A model generated the notes under the pieces. That model was not told the DNA's origin, did no database searches, and worked only from the letters and a program-made list of their open reading frames with translations. From the NCBI GenBank assembly GCA_000727475.1, contig KL647302.1, positions 2,701,182 to 2,765,181 of the forward strand: a DNA stretch of 64,000 nt, in the 5' to 3' direction. This DNA comes from Sarcocystis neurona (taxonomy: Eukaryota; Apicomplexa; Conoidasida; Eucoccidiorida; Sarcocystidae). Shown one piece after another: positions 1 to 12,989 of the stretch. The translations under genes and the position numbers were made by a program. Position 1 is the stretch's first letter. Each line of letters opens with the position of its first letter.

Positions 1-3000
1 ATGAATACCTGTATACATCCGAATATGGGTATTTTTCTACGCACGTACATCTGCACATCTGTACGTGTTTAGCTGCCTCCGCTTGAGAGGATACGTGTGC
101 GCGCGCCTGCATGGATGCAGCGTTCTTTGTGTCTGGCCGTCCGCTACGTGTACAGAGATGTGTGCGTAGATTTATACATATATATATATATATGTGCGTG
201 TGTGAACGTATGCGTGTATATGTGCGCATGTGGAAATATGCGCATATGAATGCGAACGAAAGAACCTGCACCCGCTTATGCGGGTGTAGAGTACCTGCGT
301 TCATGTTGCTCCTCTCTGCCCCGTTGTACTCCTTCCCTCTGCTTCAGTACACCGATGTGTATGCGTACATTTGAAGCTGCTCGCGTGCGTTTGTACGAGA
401 AAGGGCGTATGCGTCAAGGAGTGTACGCACACTAATGTATACACACGTACATTTTGTATACTAAGAGATGCGGCAGTGCCCTTATACGATTTCCAACCTC
501 GTGCATCTTCCTCGCCTGAGCCTACGTATTTAAACGTGTGGGCGCACCTGCTTGTGTATACAGACGTGCAACTGTGTCTGTGTCTGTCGTGAGTGTATGA
601 GCTCACGACGACAAAGTACTTGTATGTGCGCGTGTATATTTTGAACGTATGCGTACGCGCAAGCGTACGTGCGTTTTTGCCTGCACGTGTCATTAGGAAG
701 GGTGCGTGTGCTTATTCGCACAGTTCCCTTTATACGCAGGTCCAGGCGTTTGCGAGAGCAGCACACAGTAAATGCAGCAACTTGGAGCGGGGGTGCTGCC
801 TTGCGGAGTTGAAAAAGTGTTAGAGGGTGAATTTGTAGCGCTCCCGACTCAAGGACATATACTATATTGAAATTTTCCCACTCCAAACATTCTCTGGTCC
901 GTCACAACGTCCAAGTGTGGTTGTTCTTACAGCTGGCGGCGTCGCGGCATTAGATCTGTCCACGTAAAAAGATGTGAAAGTCTAACTGTAAAGATGAGCT
1001 ACCGCATCGAGGAGTGAAGATAGAACAGGGAACTTGGACACTTGCCAACAAGATGAACTGTTCATACGCAGTCAGTACGACCTTAGGCGTAGATCTGCCC
1101 GCGTGCTCCACTGGTGGTAGCAGCGAAACGACATGCAAGGATATCCGTCCATTCGTAGCTCGCCCCTTCTTTCCTTCTCTCTGTATATACACATAGGCAC
1201 GTCATGTCGTGACCCATCGCTCTACACTGTCTTTCTTTTACCACACTGTGTCTCTTCGCTGCGTATTTTCTCACCGATTTTCTCTGGAATCGATCACGCA
1301 CGCACACGCAATGTAGTCACGACTGAAGCACAAGTAACGCATGTGAAAATATATGCAAATGTGACCTTTCTCCGAAGGCAAGGGTTTTGCACAGTTTTTC
1401 ACACCGTCTTACTCCCTATTACCTTCCCCTCGCCAATCATGTTGTTTTACGTCGTATATCCCTCTTGCGTTCGTTTGCACTGCTCCATCGATCCAGCAGG
1501 CCTCTCTGCATTCACCCGCTTGTACACATGCTCGGACTAGTGACTTGTCAATCTTTAGAGTAGTAGATTCACATTCGGGCCGACGAGTACTGATGCAGAA
1601 GCGCAGTGAGATTTTTTCAAGGTATGTGATGTATGTGTGTGTGTGTGTGTGGTTACCTTTTCTGACATTGCCATGCGTGTACGTATGAGATACATGCAAC
1701 ATCTGTATCCAAATGTACGAGCGACACGACCATGTTTCTTGTGTGTGCAAAGACGCACACACACAGGTAGCGGCCTCACCCAGAGACTACGTTTCTCGAG
1801 CCTTCTACGCTGCTCTGCCATTCACAGACCCGTATACGCAAGTGCACAATCCTGGATATGTACCTGAATTTGTAGAAGAAGTATCCCTGTACAAATAGAT
1901 ACGCGTGCAAACAGTCGGTTTTGCAGCGGCTCCTGCACGCCTGTGGCTGTTTTTAGTGTGTGACAAACGTGGACTGCTCCTTCTCATGTAGCGTGACGGT
2001 ATTATATGGTCTAACATTACAGACGGGCACGCCCTGACACAGGACGACAATAATGGCGCAGACACATAGCGGAGATATTCCGCTGTAGGCGGGTAGTTCT
2101 ACTGTACGTTAACGGGAAGCACATGGAGAGTTGGAGCAGACGTAGACGCACGCGATGTATCTGCACATTCGTAGCAGTAGGAAGAAGTGCGGAAGAGCAG
2201 GTGGAGAAACAGGAGGCAGCAGCAGTAGTAGTAGTGCCAGACATGACACTGGTGTAGTGGTTTCCGTCTACGACACCGTGTTTTCTCGTGCTGTAGAAAC
2301 TAAAGCGGTGGCGGGAGTATAACCAAGTTTATAGAATCTTCGGATCAAACGCTCACCGTTGTATCTGTGTCACTTTCATGAAAAGTGTAAAGCGACAGCC
2401 GACTACAGGACCGTCAGCCTTGCGGACTGGTGCCACCACTGGTAGGACGTGAAGCGTAAGCAAACCCGAGCACGTGTGTGCACTCGTGGACGAGCACTCC
2501 TGAAGAAGCTGCAGCGTTTTCAAACTAAAAATCAACGCATTTGTTATACGAAAGGCGTTAGACGGACTGTGCCGGAGAAGTAGAAGCCGAGGCGCGTATG
2601 CACACAAAGTTTGGACAGATGTGGGAGCTTTTACGCTGTCTTGTCGTGCTCTCACCAACAATCATACGCGAGAGAAAGCGGGCCGCAGGCGACAATGTGC
2701 TTCGTAACGTTTCACACGCGAGGTAAAGCTGGCGGCGGGCGACAATGTGCTTGTTAACGTTCCACAGAGGAACAAGTGAGTGCAGAAATCTGGCACAACC
2801 CCAACGAAGGCCCTACTGGTGGATGCGAGGTCGTATGCGCACCGTGAGCTGTTCCGTCGGGAGCAATACACTCACACGAGCGTGCATGTGAGGGGATGAA
2901 GTGCATCATCTGTTGATAAAATTGAGAAATAACATTTCTACACATCTCTCTAACCGCGGCACATGAGACGCAAGTATTTGTTTAATTGTGTACGCAGGCG

Positions 3001-4400
3001 CATACCTCTATATGTACATACGAAGTTGCGCCGACACACGTCCACATGTCTGTCTGTACACAAGTATGTGTGAATACAAGCCTGCTACCCCAAGACAAGA
3101 TGTACTGCTTTCATGCTTGATTGTTGTAGATGAGAAAGCTGCCTATCCTTGAAGCTGCAAGCGGAGGCACGGTGCAGACGAACATCTGAAGGTAGACGTC
3201 GAGGCAACACGGTATCAATGAAAGACACAGTGACTTTTTTAAATGTGTATCTGTGCACAGGAACAGGGTCAACGGGCAGATCTAACCCGCAATACATGTG
3301 TTTGGGTACGCCAAGTAAACATGCTGAGAGATGCTCAGAGCCTCTATTTTTTGTATACTTAGCGACTGCGGAGTGTTGACGTGCAGAGTGATCGGCCCGA
3401 TAGTAAGCATTTTCCATCTTTTTCTACTACTCATGACTCCGGCGAAAAGTAGTGGGCACTGGTTTCGTTGTGGAGAGATGACGGTGCTGCGACTGGTGCT
3501 GGGGTCGCGCTACTGCCGTAGCCGGTGCGGCGGCTGCTGCCGCAGCCGGTGCTGTACATTTTTGTATGCCGTTCTGGTATAGCTCTCCTTCTTTAACAGT
3601 GTTGTACCGCTGTTGTCGTTCTCCTTGTGCTGCTGCTCTAGCTTTCACTCTTGCAGGTCCTATAACTGCTGCCGCTGCCGCAACAGCTGCTGTCGTGCCC
3701 GCTCGTGCACCGCTAGTTACTGACGAGACGCGGCAGGCGCGGAGCAAAAGGATCCAAGGGAAAAAGAGTTTTTTGATCTCCTCCCGCTCCCCAGGAGGTG
3801 CACGAGGCAGCACGCGGGCCGTCTACAGCACGTTTTTCCTCTTTTGTAGGTCTTTGATTTTGGAAGCGTCATCCCCACCGACACTCGACATGTTTGCCGT
3901 TTTGTGAAACAGGGAGTGACTCCCCAGCCGACACTTCATTTACGGCCATCAGAGGCGTATTTTTGAGTCAAGCGCGTCCGAACCCAGGACCTTTGAAGAG
4001 CAGCTGCACTAGGTGGCGTGCGTAGGGTACATAGTCGCCGCTACCCTGTGCTGCTGAAGAATTTAATGCTGCTGATCGTCCTACTGAGACTATTCTATCT
4101 GCTTTCCTCCCTGCTGCTGGACCCCCTAGCTATAGGTCGCGAAAGTCCTTTCGTACAAGCACGGCGAGCGTGTTCCTTCCACGTACAGCACTTCTTTTGT
4201 TTCACCAGTGTACGTGCCACGTGCTCGGTTTGTTTTGCTCTGCGTAGGTAGTCGATGCATGTGCCCATCTACCTCCCTTCTTCTGTACCGAGGTGTAGCA
4301 GCTACGGCAGCAGCAGCACGGCCACTCCACTCCGTGGACACTGAATCCACGTGTATAGAATTCTTTACCCGTCGACGGCTTCGGTGTCCGCGCGCCACAT
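1..4400. other. No recognisable gene; TG/TA-rich and mixed sequence
   Basis: The first 700 bases are rich in TATG/TACG-type repeats. A (GT)n run lies at 1633-1652 and a 50-bp tandem duplication at about 2666-2765. Between 3.1 and 3.9 kb both strands have moderate open frames (for example 3085-3417 on - and 3149-3379 on +), which makes neither convincing. A short CTG-rich patch with Ala-type repeats lies at 3.5-3.7 kb. Confidence 0.5.
2666..2765. repeat. 50-bp tandem duplication
   Basis: Two adjacent imperfect copies share GGCGACAATGTGCTT (GACAATGTGC at 2691 and 2741). Confidence 0.85.
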
Positions 4401-4407
4401 TAGTAGT

Positions 4408-5340
4408 AGGTGCACAACTCAAAGGAGGAGCGGCCACAGCAACAGCAGCAGGGGCCGAGCCGAAAGTAGGGAGAAGTTTCAGAGCACCTAGGAGCAGCGT
4501 CGGGCTTCGAAATGACGAGGAGACGGACTCAGTAGAAAATTCCAGGTACTAAACCAACGGGGACACATTGGCGGCAGGTAGATGGAGGCACACAGCAGCA
4601 AACAAAACGTGAGAAGTGAGAGGCCAGTGAAGTGGGCAACAGAGAGCACTATTCTGCGGTTTCCATTGCAGCCTCCTCCTCACGGAGGAAATGCGTTCGA
4701 TATTGGAGTCGACGACGTGAAAACAGCAGCACCAGCGGGCCTAGCAGCAGCTTTGGCGGGCAACGACGACTGTTTCACCTATAGAGGTGACCTCAGCGAC
4801 AACGATAGCAGAGTACCGAAGTAGCGGCAGGAGGCGCAGCTGCACGCAAGCCTGCACGCTCAGCAGCAGCAGTAGCGCGTGGAGAACTGCAACAGCAGCT
4901 GCTGCAGTGAGGGCGTCAAGAGCAGCTGCAAAGAATAAGCGCAGTCAGATTCAGGAGAGACAGCCGCAGCACCAGCAAGTCCGGCAGCGGCAGCCGCAGA
5001 AGTCTCTAGGACTGCGAGGACGGCGACAGTATCCAGGAACCAACAGTCGAGAGAGGAGCAACTGACGAACAACTTCAGAAGCTTTGAAGAAGTTTCAAAC
5101 GGCTTTTCTACCGTAAAAACCTCAGTCAGCGGAACCGTGAGTCAACTCTGTTAGAGGAAGGGAGAGGCACCGCACGGGCAATTATTCAGGCAACATTTTG
5201 GAACTTCAAAGCGCCACCTTTCGTGAAAACTGAAGCAACATTCACTGCTGAGCTAGTCGGAGAAATTCGACAGAGACCTTTGCCCTTTTTTTGCCTGCTG
5301 GAGGCCCTAGTTTTCTCAAAACAGAGGCACAACTAGTCAC
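4408..5340 (+). other. Candidate exons of an unidentified gene
   Basis: Three short stretches read like protein on the + strand: about 4408-4545 ([20 protein letters not shown] then FRAPRSSVGLRNDEETDSVE), 4680-4822 (GGNAFDIGVDDVKTAA then GNDDCFTYRGDLSDND) and about 4940-5140 (REEQLTNNFRSFEEVSNGFS then TVKTSVSGT before a GTGAGT donor). A fourth at 5155-5330 reads RAIIQATFWNFKAPPFVKTE. The CAG orientation is that of exons. No start, end or family could be fixed. Confidence 0.25.
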
Positions 5341-7161
5341 TGCTTTGTTTTCTTTTTGTACAAGGACATCAGTTGATCCCTCCTTTGATAAGTGACTTGA
5401 GAGATGCCTTTCATTTAAGAATACACAGTTGTGTACAGTGTTACTCTGTATATCTCTGCGCGTGGAGCTACACATTTAGCTCCACGTACGTATATATAGA
5501 CGCTCGTCCGTATGTCTGCAGACACACGTGTATGTACGTACATATATACACGCACACGTACGCATATATGTGCCCGTGCATGTTTGCGTGTGATGGATAC
5601 CCGTGCGTGTCCCCCACATACGCATATATGTGTAACTCTATACATGTGACTACATTTTTACGTGTGCACACAGCTACACACAAGCGAAACTGGACCGGAA
5701 TACATATATGCACCGAAGAGTTTTTCCACAGTGGCCACACGAGTAGACAGGAACACGTTTCTCGTTGATATAGGTTTCCCTGCCCATAACGCCAAACGTG
5801 TCTCGTTGTGGCTCTGGGCTTTACGCCGTTACAGGCGACTGCTGGCGCCTGTCCGCTCCCACGCGAGACGATACATTTTTGCACTTTGCTTGTTGTATTC
5901 ATATCTGTCTTCCCAAGTCTTCACTGTAAAGTGAGTCTGTGTCTGAATACGTCTCTTAATTCCGGGGCGTCTCTGTGCCAACACGTAGCGTGCCTCATTT
6001 TTTTTGTCGCGTCTACCTGTACGCGAAAGGGTGGCAGGCGTTGTACAGCTGAGAGGCAGCAGCATATATTTTGGCAGGGCAAATCGATGCACACATACGT
6101 CCACGCGGATACACCAGTACTTGTAGACAGAATTGACCGTTCATGCGGGTTGAGGCAGATACGCAGTGGGGCGTAATACATGGAGGGGAAGAGCGCTGTA
6201 CGAGCGCGCGTACGGCTGCCGTCTGCAGGGGCATCCCACTGGGTATATTTATATATGGATATATACGCATTTCTGCTTCCAGTGTGGTCTGCGTGTGCAC
6301 ACAAGAAGAGATAAACTGATGCGTATGGTGTATCTGCAGTCACCGTTATGTGTGAAGATTACAATTAGTAGAACTACTCAAGGTAGTAGCTACATGTACA
6401 ACAGTAATAATGGTAGTAGGGCTACCCGTCGTAGCTTAGTCGTAGCCTCACCTATATACAAACGTGTACCTCGCTATGGGTAGGTTGCAAAAAATATCTC
6501 CCCCGCCTCAAAACATGCCGCTAGTGTAGCAGACAAATCAGCTCAAAAGATTTTGACGGGTGGCTCCACTCTTTTACGTTACATGAATGAATGCGCCACG
6601 CGGTACCACGAAATGGTGCTTTGCCTCCCTTTTCCTTCAAGCATCAAGATTCTAGTAAAGACCTAGTTGCTCCTGTGGTTCGGCAACCCTATGGGACTTA
6701 GCGTATATTCAGGCTTGTAGGGTGTTTGCTGGTAGAGTGGAAGTGTGGCTTTTCTCGTGGGGGTCTTTCCATGGGTAACGAATTCACCTGCACTTCTGTG
6801 TACGCGTGTATGTGTTTACAAGTGTTTTCTCACATCCAATCTTGTGTTCATTAGTCTTGTATTTAGTGTTGGAGCCTGCAGTCTCTGTGTCCTTCTTTGG
6901 CCCCCTCACCCGTCTTATTCAAGTCCCTAGGAGTGCACACGTATATGTATTTATGTATGATAAATTAAAATGCAGAAATGTATCTACCGCTGCGTGCTCA
7001 CTCCTTTTTTCTTACTTTATGCGGTCTGTCCGATCGTCCATTGTGGAATGGTTGGACAGCAGAAGGTGAATGTGCCACGTGGAGCATCGTGCACCGTTGT
7101 ATCTATCAACTTGTGAATGTAGTTTGGTGGTGTTTTTTCCCGGCAGGACCTACCATTCGCG
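5341..7161. other. Upstream region of the MGC gene
   Basis: 5.4-6.3 kb is rich in short TATA/TACG/TGTG motifs and has no convincing coding frame. 6.5-7.16 kb is more ordinary sequence and probably contains the promoter and a 5'UTR intron of the gene at 7162, whose likely acceptor is GGTGTTTTTTCCCGGCAG ending at 7146. Confidence 0.4.
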
Positions 7162-7920
7162 ATGGGGTGCTTCTACAGTAAGGATGACTTCCCTACGCAG
7201 GAGATGATGGTGGCCGCTGCGGGCACAGCCAGCGGAAGGCCTCACAAGCCTGGAGGACTAAGGAAAATTTCGGTAGAAGGGGAGGGGGAAAGCACGCGCA
7301 CCTCCTCGCCAGCTGACGAAATACCTCGGGTGGTTATTCACAAGGATTCGGTGACAGCGGCGCAGGAAGCAGCAGCGGGAGCAGCGGGAGCGCAAGCAGT
7401 AACAGCAGGACTAGAAGCCCGAGGAGAGTCGTTACAGCATGAAGGAGGCACTGCACGAAAAAGTGCAGCAGCACACGAGTCACACCCAGGAGGGGAAGCA
7501 GAGCGCAAGCCAGGAGACGGAACGGAAGGCAGAGCAACAGGAAAGCCGGACGAGAAAGTCGAAGAAGAAGGCTCAGTTGTAATCGTTCAGGGGGTTCCAT
7601 CGGAACAACTACCTCGCGTTGTAATTCACAAAGATCCAGAGGAGGCTACAAACGCAGCCTCGGAAGTTGCTACTCCAGCGGGGAACATTGGCCAGCTGCC
7701 TGCCAGAGATCCTCGTCCAGAAACGCCGGCTCTACCTGTTTCTGCTGCAGTTGGCAGTAAAGGTCTGCAGCAAGCAGCAGCAGAACTGCGCGCAGCGGTA
7801 GCGGAAGTCGAGAAGAAGGAAGAGAAGAACACCCTTATGGCAACAGCAGAGGAAGAACGCAAAACTCTTGCTGCGCTTCCTGTCAGTGTCGTGCCTATCA
7901 TCGCAGATCCGAGCTCGTAG
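7162..7920 (+). CDS. Small MGC-starting, probably dually acylated protein with repeated PRVVIHKD motif
   Basis: This 252-residue single-exon frame starts MGCFYSK. Gly2 and Cys3 fit N-myristoylation plus palmitoylation, as used by many apicomplexan pellicle and inner-membrane-complex proteins; this is inference. The body is hydrophilic and Ala/Glu-rich without a membrane segment. The octapeptide PRVVIHKD occurs twice (residues 55-62 and 151-158), each time followed by an Ala-rich helix-like stretch, so the middle appears to be an old duplication. Residues about 203-238 look like a charged coiled coil. A pyrimidine-rich tract ending in CAG at 7146 lies 15 bases before the ATG, suggesting an intron in the 5'UTR. 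I do not recognise the family. A downstream exon is not needed, since the frame ends in TAG. Confidence 0.68.
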   Translation: MGCFYSKDDFPTQEMMVAAAGTASGRPHKPGGLRKISVEGEGESTRTSSPADEIPRVVIHKDSVTAAQEAAAGAAGAQAVTAGLEARGESLQHEGGTARKSAAAHESHPGGEAERKPGDGTEGRATGKPDEKVEEEGSVVIVQGVPSEQLPRVVIHKDPEEATNAASEVATPAGNIGQLPARDPRPETPALPVSAAVGSKGLQQAAAELRAAVAEVEKKEEKNTLMATAEEERKTLAALPVSVVPIIADPSS

Positions 7921-10859
7921 CTCTCTCCTTCCGGACTGCAGCTGCGTGAAAAGTGCATGAGACGTATATCTGCGCACGTAAGAAATTTAAAGCATATTTG
8001 CAGATACGGAGTGTAGGGCAGGAGTACGTAAGGAAACAGAAGAACCTACGCACTTTGTAACTAGAGACAACTCATACATACGTATATGTATATGTGTATG
8101 AATGACAGCCGTTTAGAGAATGCACGTCTGGTCAAACCGCAAGCCCTATAAAGGAGGTGGAAAAGAATCACACGCGCATTTTGAAAGTGGCGATTCACGT
8201 GAACACGTGCGAGTGGGCATGTCCAGTACGCGGAACTTACATCCACATAGAGTTGGAAAATCTATGGAGGCATAAATGAAGTTTTGCTTGTACCGGTGGA
8301 AATAATCTTCCACAGAATGCGTTGCAATTTAGAGGTCTGATGTCTAAATACGGCATCTTAAGCTAAAGGAGCATTCTCCAATCACCAAAAGAAGATGAAT
8401 TTAACATGTATATATATATGTATACATACAGCCACCAAAAGGAGACATAAGCATGTACATCCATATTTATGTGTGCATTTACGTGCTTATATTTGCATAT
8501 CCGCATTTGGTGTAGCTGACCTGGGGGATTCGAACATGTACTAGTGTATCTCCAGCACAGAAGACGTGATATCATATATAGTCAGAGGGTCACGAGTACA
8601 GGCATTTCTGCACAGGCGGTTATCACACCTGCAGAAACACCTGCATATCTTCACAAGTAGTAGTGACTCGTGTTGTCCACGTGAGACATATGTCTCTTTC
8701 TCTCTATATATGATAACGCGTACGTACCCATATATGCAGTGAAAAACTCTAGGTGTGTGTACAAAATATACATAATACTTTAAGAGAAGTACACATGTAT
8801 GTACTCTTACACACACGCACACATATATAATCTATGCAGTGCGGACCGTGTAGACTGCAACAACGAATGCGCGTCACTGTTAGATGACGGCCGGCTGTGG
8901 GCGCTGGCGACTGCGAGGAAATAGCGTGACTTCGCGCAACGCGGACGAAGAAGCACAGTTGAGTCAGTTACAACTATGCATCCGCGTGTGATTGCTAGTG
9001 ATGCAAAGCTGTGTAGACCTGCGTATCTTGCTTGCTGACATATGTGCACGAACACGTCGGACATACACACATGAACATGCATGCATATGTAGAAGAAGAT
9101 ACGTCGCTAGCCTGCGCAAGCTTACACCAGCACTACTTCAGTTCTTTTGCGCGGATGATGTGCATCCGTCTAGACACCTATCTATTTGCTGACAGTAGGG
9201 AGCACGCAGCGTTGACGAAGTGTTTGCTACTATTTTCACCTGGGACGAAGGCCTGTCAATAGCACCTTTCAACAAAAAAAGGACCGAAAGTGTGACTCCT
9301 TCTGGTGTTCTCCAAGTGCTGACTATCAACACTTGCGACGCTGGGAAACATGTATATTTCCACGTTTACATGTTCGCACTGTGCGTGTAGCATTTCAAGT
9401 GATTAGCTGTGTCTCGCGTCCAGCTGCACCGCATGACCTTTCGGCCTCGTGGGTGATGTCTGCAATTTATAGGCGTTCCTGTGTATGTCCGATCTGCACG
9501 GTTGCCCCTACCATGCATCGCAAAGTAATTAGAGAAGAAATATGTATGTATACATGTATCGTTCTGGTTACATACATAGAATCATGCATATGTGCAGGAG
9601 GGGTGAAACTAGGTGAAGCGTACTCGTAATGTGCGGCTGGCCCTTGTGAATGCAGCACGTGTTTGCTACATCAGGACTTTGTATGACGAGACGAAAAAGT
9701 GGGTTTGCTTTTGCACACCTGCAGTACCACCCTGACGACGGACGGTGTCGTAGGTGGTTTGCAGGTGAAAACGATCTATACGCGTTAATAGTTTGCAACG
9801 CTTCTTTCATATGTTTGAGATATAAAAAGTAAAATACTTCGCGTCCACTTTGCTCTTTCGTGTGGCGATTTGAGGTTAGCCGCGTTTCTGCACGGACGAC
9901 GTTTGTATGTGTTCCAAAGAGGAGACACGCACAATCTCATATCACTGTCATGAGGCAACCTGCAGAATTTTCTCTCACTACCATATATATGTTACTTACT
10001 GTGCGGCGTTCTGAGTTCATCAGAATGAATTCACGTTGCTTTCCTCGTAGAGAGCGAGGAAGCTAATTGGAGTGATACTTCAAAAGGAAGCTACGGAGGA
10101 TTGCTGTCCTCGTGGACTTCAAGGCATCATATATATCGTCCGTTGCGCCAGGGGGAAAGCAGAGCAGCGCGCGATCCCCTCTGTCGTGTGTCGGCCAAGC
10201 CTTCTAACACTGATAAGTTTATACACATTCTCACCTGTGTACACGTACATGCGTACATCCACTTGAATATAAAATACATATGCATTTATTTAGGAGTGCT
10301 CCTTTTACTGTATCTGCGGGGACGTGTACTGTAGATACCTATATCCAGTGTACACAGGCGGAATTACACAGGGAAAATAAATCCTCTCTAATACAGAACA
10401 CGCACGCGGGACGCAGAACACTGCGTAGTGGGGGCTGCACTAAATTGACGCTGCTGCGACTGCTCAACAGGCCCACACTGGCACTACTCCAATCTAGACG
10501 CACTCATCGATGAAAAATATCAGCAGCAGCAGCTGCAAACCGGAGCGACCACCTGTGGCCCCGGAAGATGTGCTGGACGCTCAACTGAAGCATAGTATCA
10601 CTAACCCCACATGTTCGCGTTTCTAGCCCGAGTGCTACCCCACAAATAGAAACATAGGTTTCCGCATATGGTAAGTATCGTTGTATGTAATTGCGTATGT
10701 ATCACTCCTATATTTAGGCGCATGTAGCCATGAGCACAAACGTACACATGGAAGACACACCCATACAAACCGGGGAAATTAAAGAACTGCACAGCCGAAA
10801 CTCTCCACGTTTCTTCAACACACTAATATAGGACGACGTTTGTTCTAAAACCGCTTGGT
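7921..10859. other. Intergenic, nothing recognised
   Basis: This is AT-richer sequence with scattered TATATG/ACACAC motifs and only short frames. A GATTCGAA string near 8528 resembles a tRNA B-box but has no T-stem. I see no gene, RNA or mobile element. Confidence 0.5.
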
Positions 10860-11860
10860 GAACAGAAAAACTCAGGCGCGCCGTCCCGTCGACACAACGG
10901 AGCGCACATCCCCGGCCACCCTTTTCTTTGTGTCACTTGTCTCTCCACGTCATACACAAATTCGTGCAAAAAGGCGACCGTCTCAGTCTTTTGCCACAGG
11001 GCGCACTGTAAGCTTCACGGCTGCTGTTATCCCTGTAACCCACTACCCGCAGCATCCCACTTGCAACAGTAAAACTCTGATTTCCCGATATCGCAGATAC
11101 ATTCCGTCATTAGAAGCAGCAGACGGCTGGGGCACTGTACCACTCCAGGTAGTCTCTTGCTGCTGCACGCCAATTTTCGTGCACCAGCACAAGTGGTACG
11201 GCGCAACTACAAGTCACGTTGACGGCCACTGCGTACCCTCGGCTGCTGCCAACGATGACGCAGACCTAATCTATAAAAATAAGTACGCCGCCACAAGAAT
11301 CCAACAATAGCAACACCGTCCCCCATCTGTCGTTGCCCCTGCTGTTCCTACGTACAGCAATAATGCAGAGACGCAGCAACAACAGCAGGCGGCAACTGAG
11401 GCCCCCTGCAATGCTTACGAGACCACACACACCGCCTTTTGGCCGGGCTGTGTGCTTCGTCTCCGAACTCTCTGTATACTAAGTTCGTGTAAATATTATT
11501 ATGTGTAGACACATAGTGAAAGAATCACGTCCTGCTCAGAATGGATATATATCCCCTCTTCTGATGTGCAGACTTTCGCATCGGCTGCTGCTGTCACTGC
11601 AGTTGCAACATCACCATCAGTACAACTCCTTTTCACCTCAACTTGCGGCAACAGCAGCACAAAGAGCAGCTCGCCTATTTCGAGCGCTACACTAGAGTTG
11701 CCGGAGCTGAGGCAGCTGCACAACATGCTGCACCAACAGTGGCAGCAGTCGCAGCAGGGAAGTCACAGGTGGGCGTTCCTGATTGTTACTGAAGACCTAG
11801 AACAGCGGCGGCAGCATCAGTGTACGACGTGTTCGGCAACGCAGCAGCCGTAGCTGCAGC
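10860..11860 (+). other. Open-frame-rich segment downstream of the Ost3/Ost6 gene
   Basis: Open frames at 10858-11310 (no ATG at its head) and 11566-11853 contain protein-like parts such as TLELPELRQLHNMLHQQWQQ. They lie tail-to-tail with the Ost3/Ost6 gene, which ends at 11954. CAG runs are on the + strand. This may be the 3' end of a + strand gene or the antisense of an Ost3/Ost6 3'UTR. No domain is recognised. Confidence 0.2.
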
Positions 11861-11953
11861 AGTCACCCTCGGTCACGACGAACCGCACAACTGCTATGAA
11901 ACCAAGTTCCGTTATTGATTCTTTCGGCAGCACGTTTACAAAAGCTGCTTGTT

Positions 11954-12989
11954 TTAGAAGGCATTGCCTCTGTCGATTCTCATGGGGCCGCGCAGGTAGT
12001 CGGGTGCCGGAAAGAAAGAGGCTCTGTACCAAGGCGATTTGTAGCGAAACCCCTGCAGTTCAACACTTGCTGCTCCGATGAAAATGAGGGAACAAACAAC
12101 GAGCAAAATCGTGAGACAAATGCGTTCGCTTGCTTGCAAGCCGCTGCGAATGCGCAGGCACCGTTCACGCTGTTCAGCCTCTACGACCCCCAACAGCAGT
12201 TCATCAAATTCTGTCTCATCCGCGTAGTTGTGATGCTCTCCCTTTTCTTCTACTGCTACACCTGCTGCACTTCCCTGCTCGACGGGGTCTACACCAGCCG
12301 TTGGCATGTGCAAGACTGTGCCGCCGCTGCTGCTACATTGTGCACCGGTGACCCGCTTACTCTTGCCGCTCCTGTTGGCGCTGGCGCGTACACTTCTATG
12401 TCGGAGCGCACCCTGCACGTCCCCGTCGCTCAACTTGCCTGTTTGGAAGCCGCTACTGCTGCAGGTGTTCCTTCTTTTTCTCTGTGCGTGACTAGTGCTG
12501 TGTCTTTGTGAATGTCCGGCGCTGCCACTGTGGCTGCTGCACCTGCTTTCTTTGTCGGCATCTAGAAAATCAAGCAGGGTCTGCAGCGCTCGCCTACGGT
12601 ACCCGGCGGCAGCAGTAGCGGCCCCACGTGAGTACAGACGGAGAGAGTGGGGCAAGTAAATTAACGCAGTGCCGGCAGCTGCAACTAGCACCGAGCAGCC
12701 AGACATGAGGAAACCTTCGAGGAAGAACTGGTTTCTCCCAGGGGTAATGAATACTCGCCTTCCTGTCTGTGTATCTAGTCCGTACAGCGGAACTCGGTTG
12801 TACAGAGAGAATACCAAGCCACTCGTGCTCAACCAGTAAAAGACGCAGGCTGCTGCGGGCAGTAGCCATGGATATCGAGGTAACAATGACACCAGCAGCC
12901 GCGCCAGCAGCAGCAGTAACACCAGCAAAGCCATCAGCACACACAGCGAACGCCCGTCGGTCCACACCGATGACGGTAGATCCACTCCC
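11954..12989 (-). CDS. OST3: Ost3/Ost6 exon 3: membrane domain
   Basis: It follows CTGCTGCTGTTGCAG. It encodes a Leu-rich first membrane segment, VFYWLSTSGLVFSLYNRVPL (second), RNQFFLEGFLMSGCSVLVAA (third), a Ser/Arg/Gly-rich loop of about 150 residues and RICLTILLVVCSLIFIGAAS (fourth), ending in a short basic tail. The Ser-Gly in the second segment and the Arg-Asn-Gln-Phe before the third fit the Ost3 membrane domain. Confidence 0.9.

Noticed and set aside
8500..8560. tRNA-like string GATTCGAAC
   Set aside because: No T-stem, D-arm or acceptor stem can be drawn around it.
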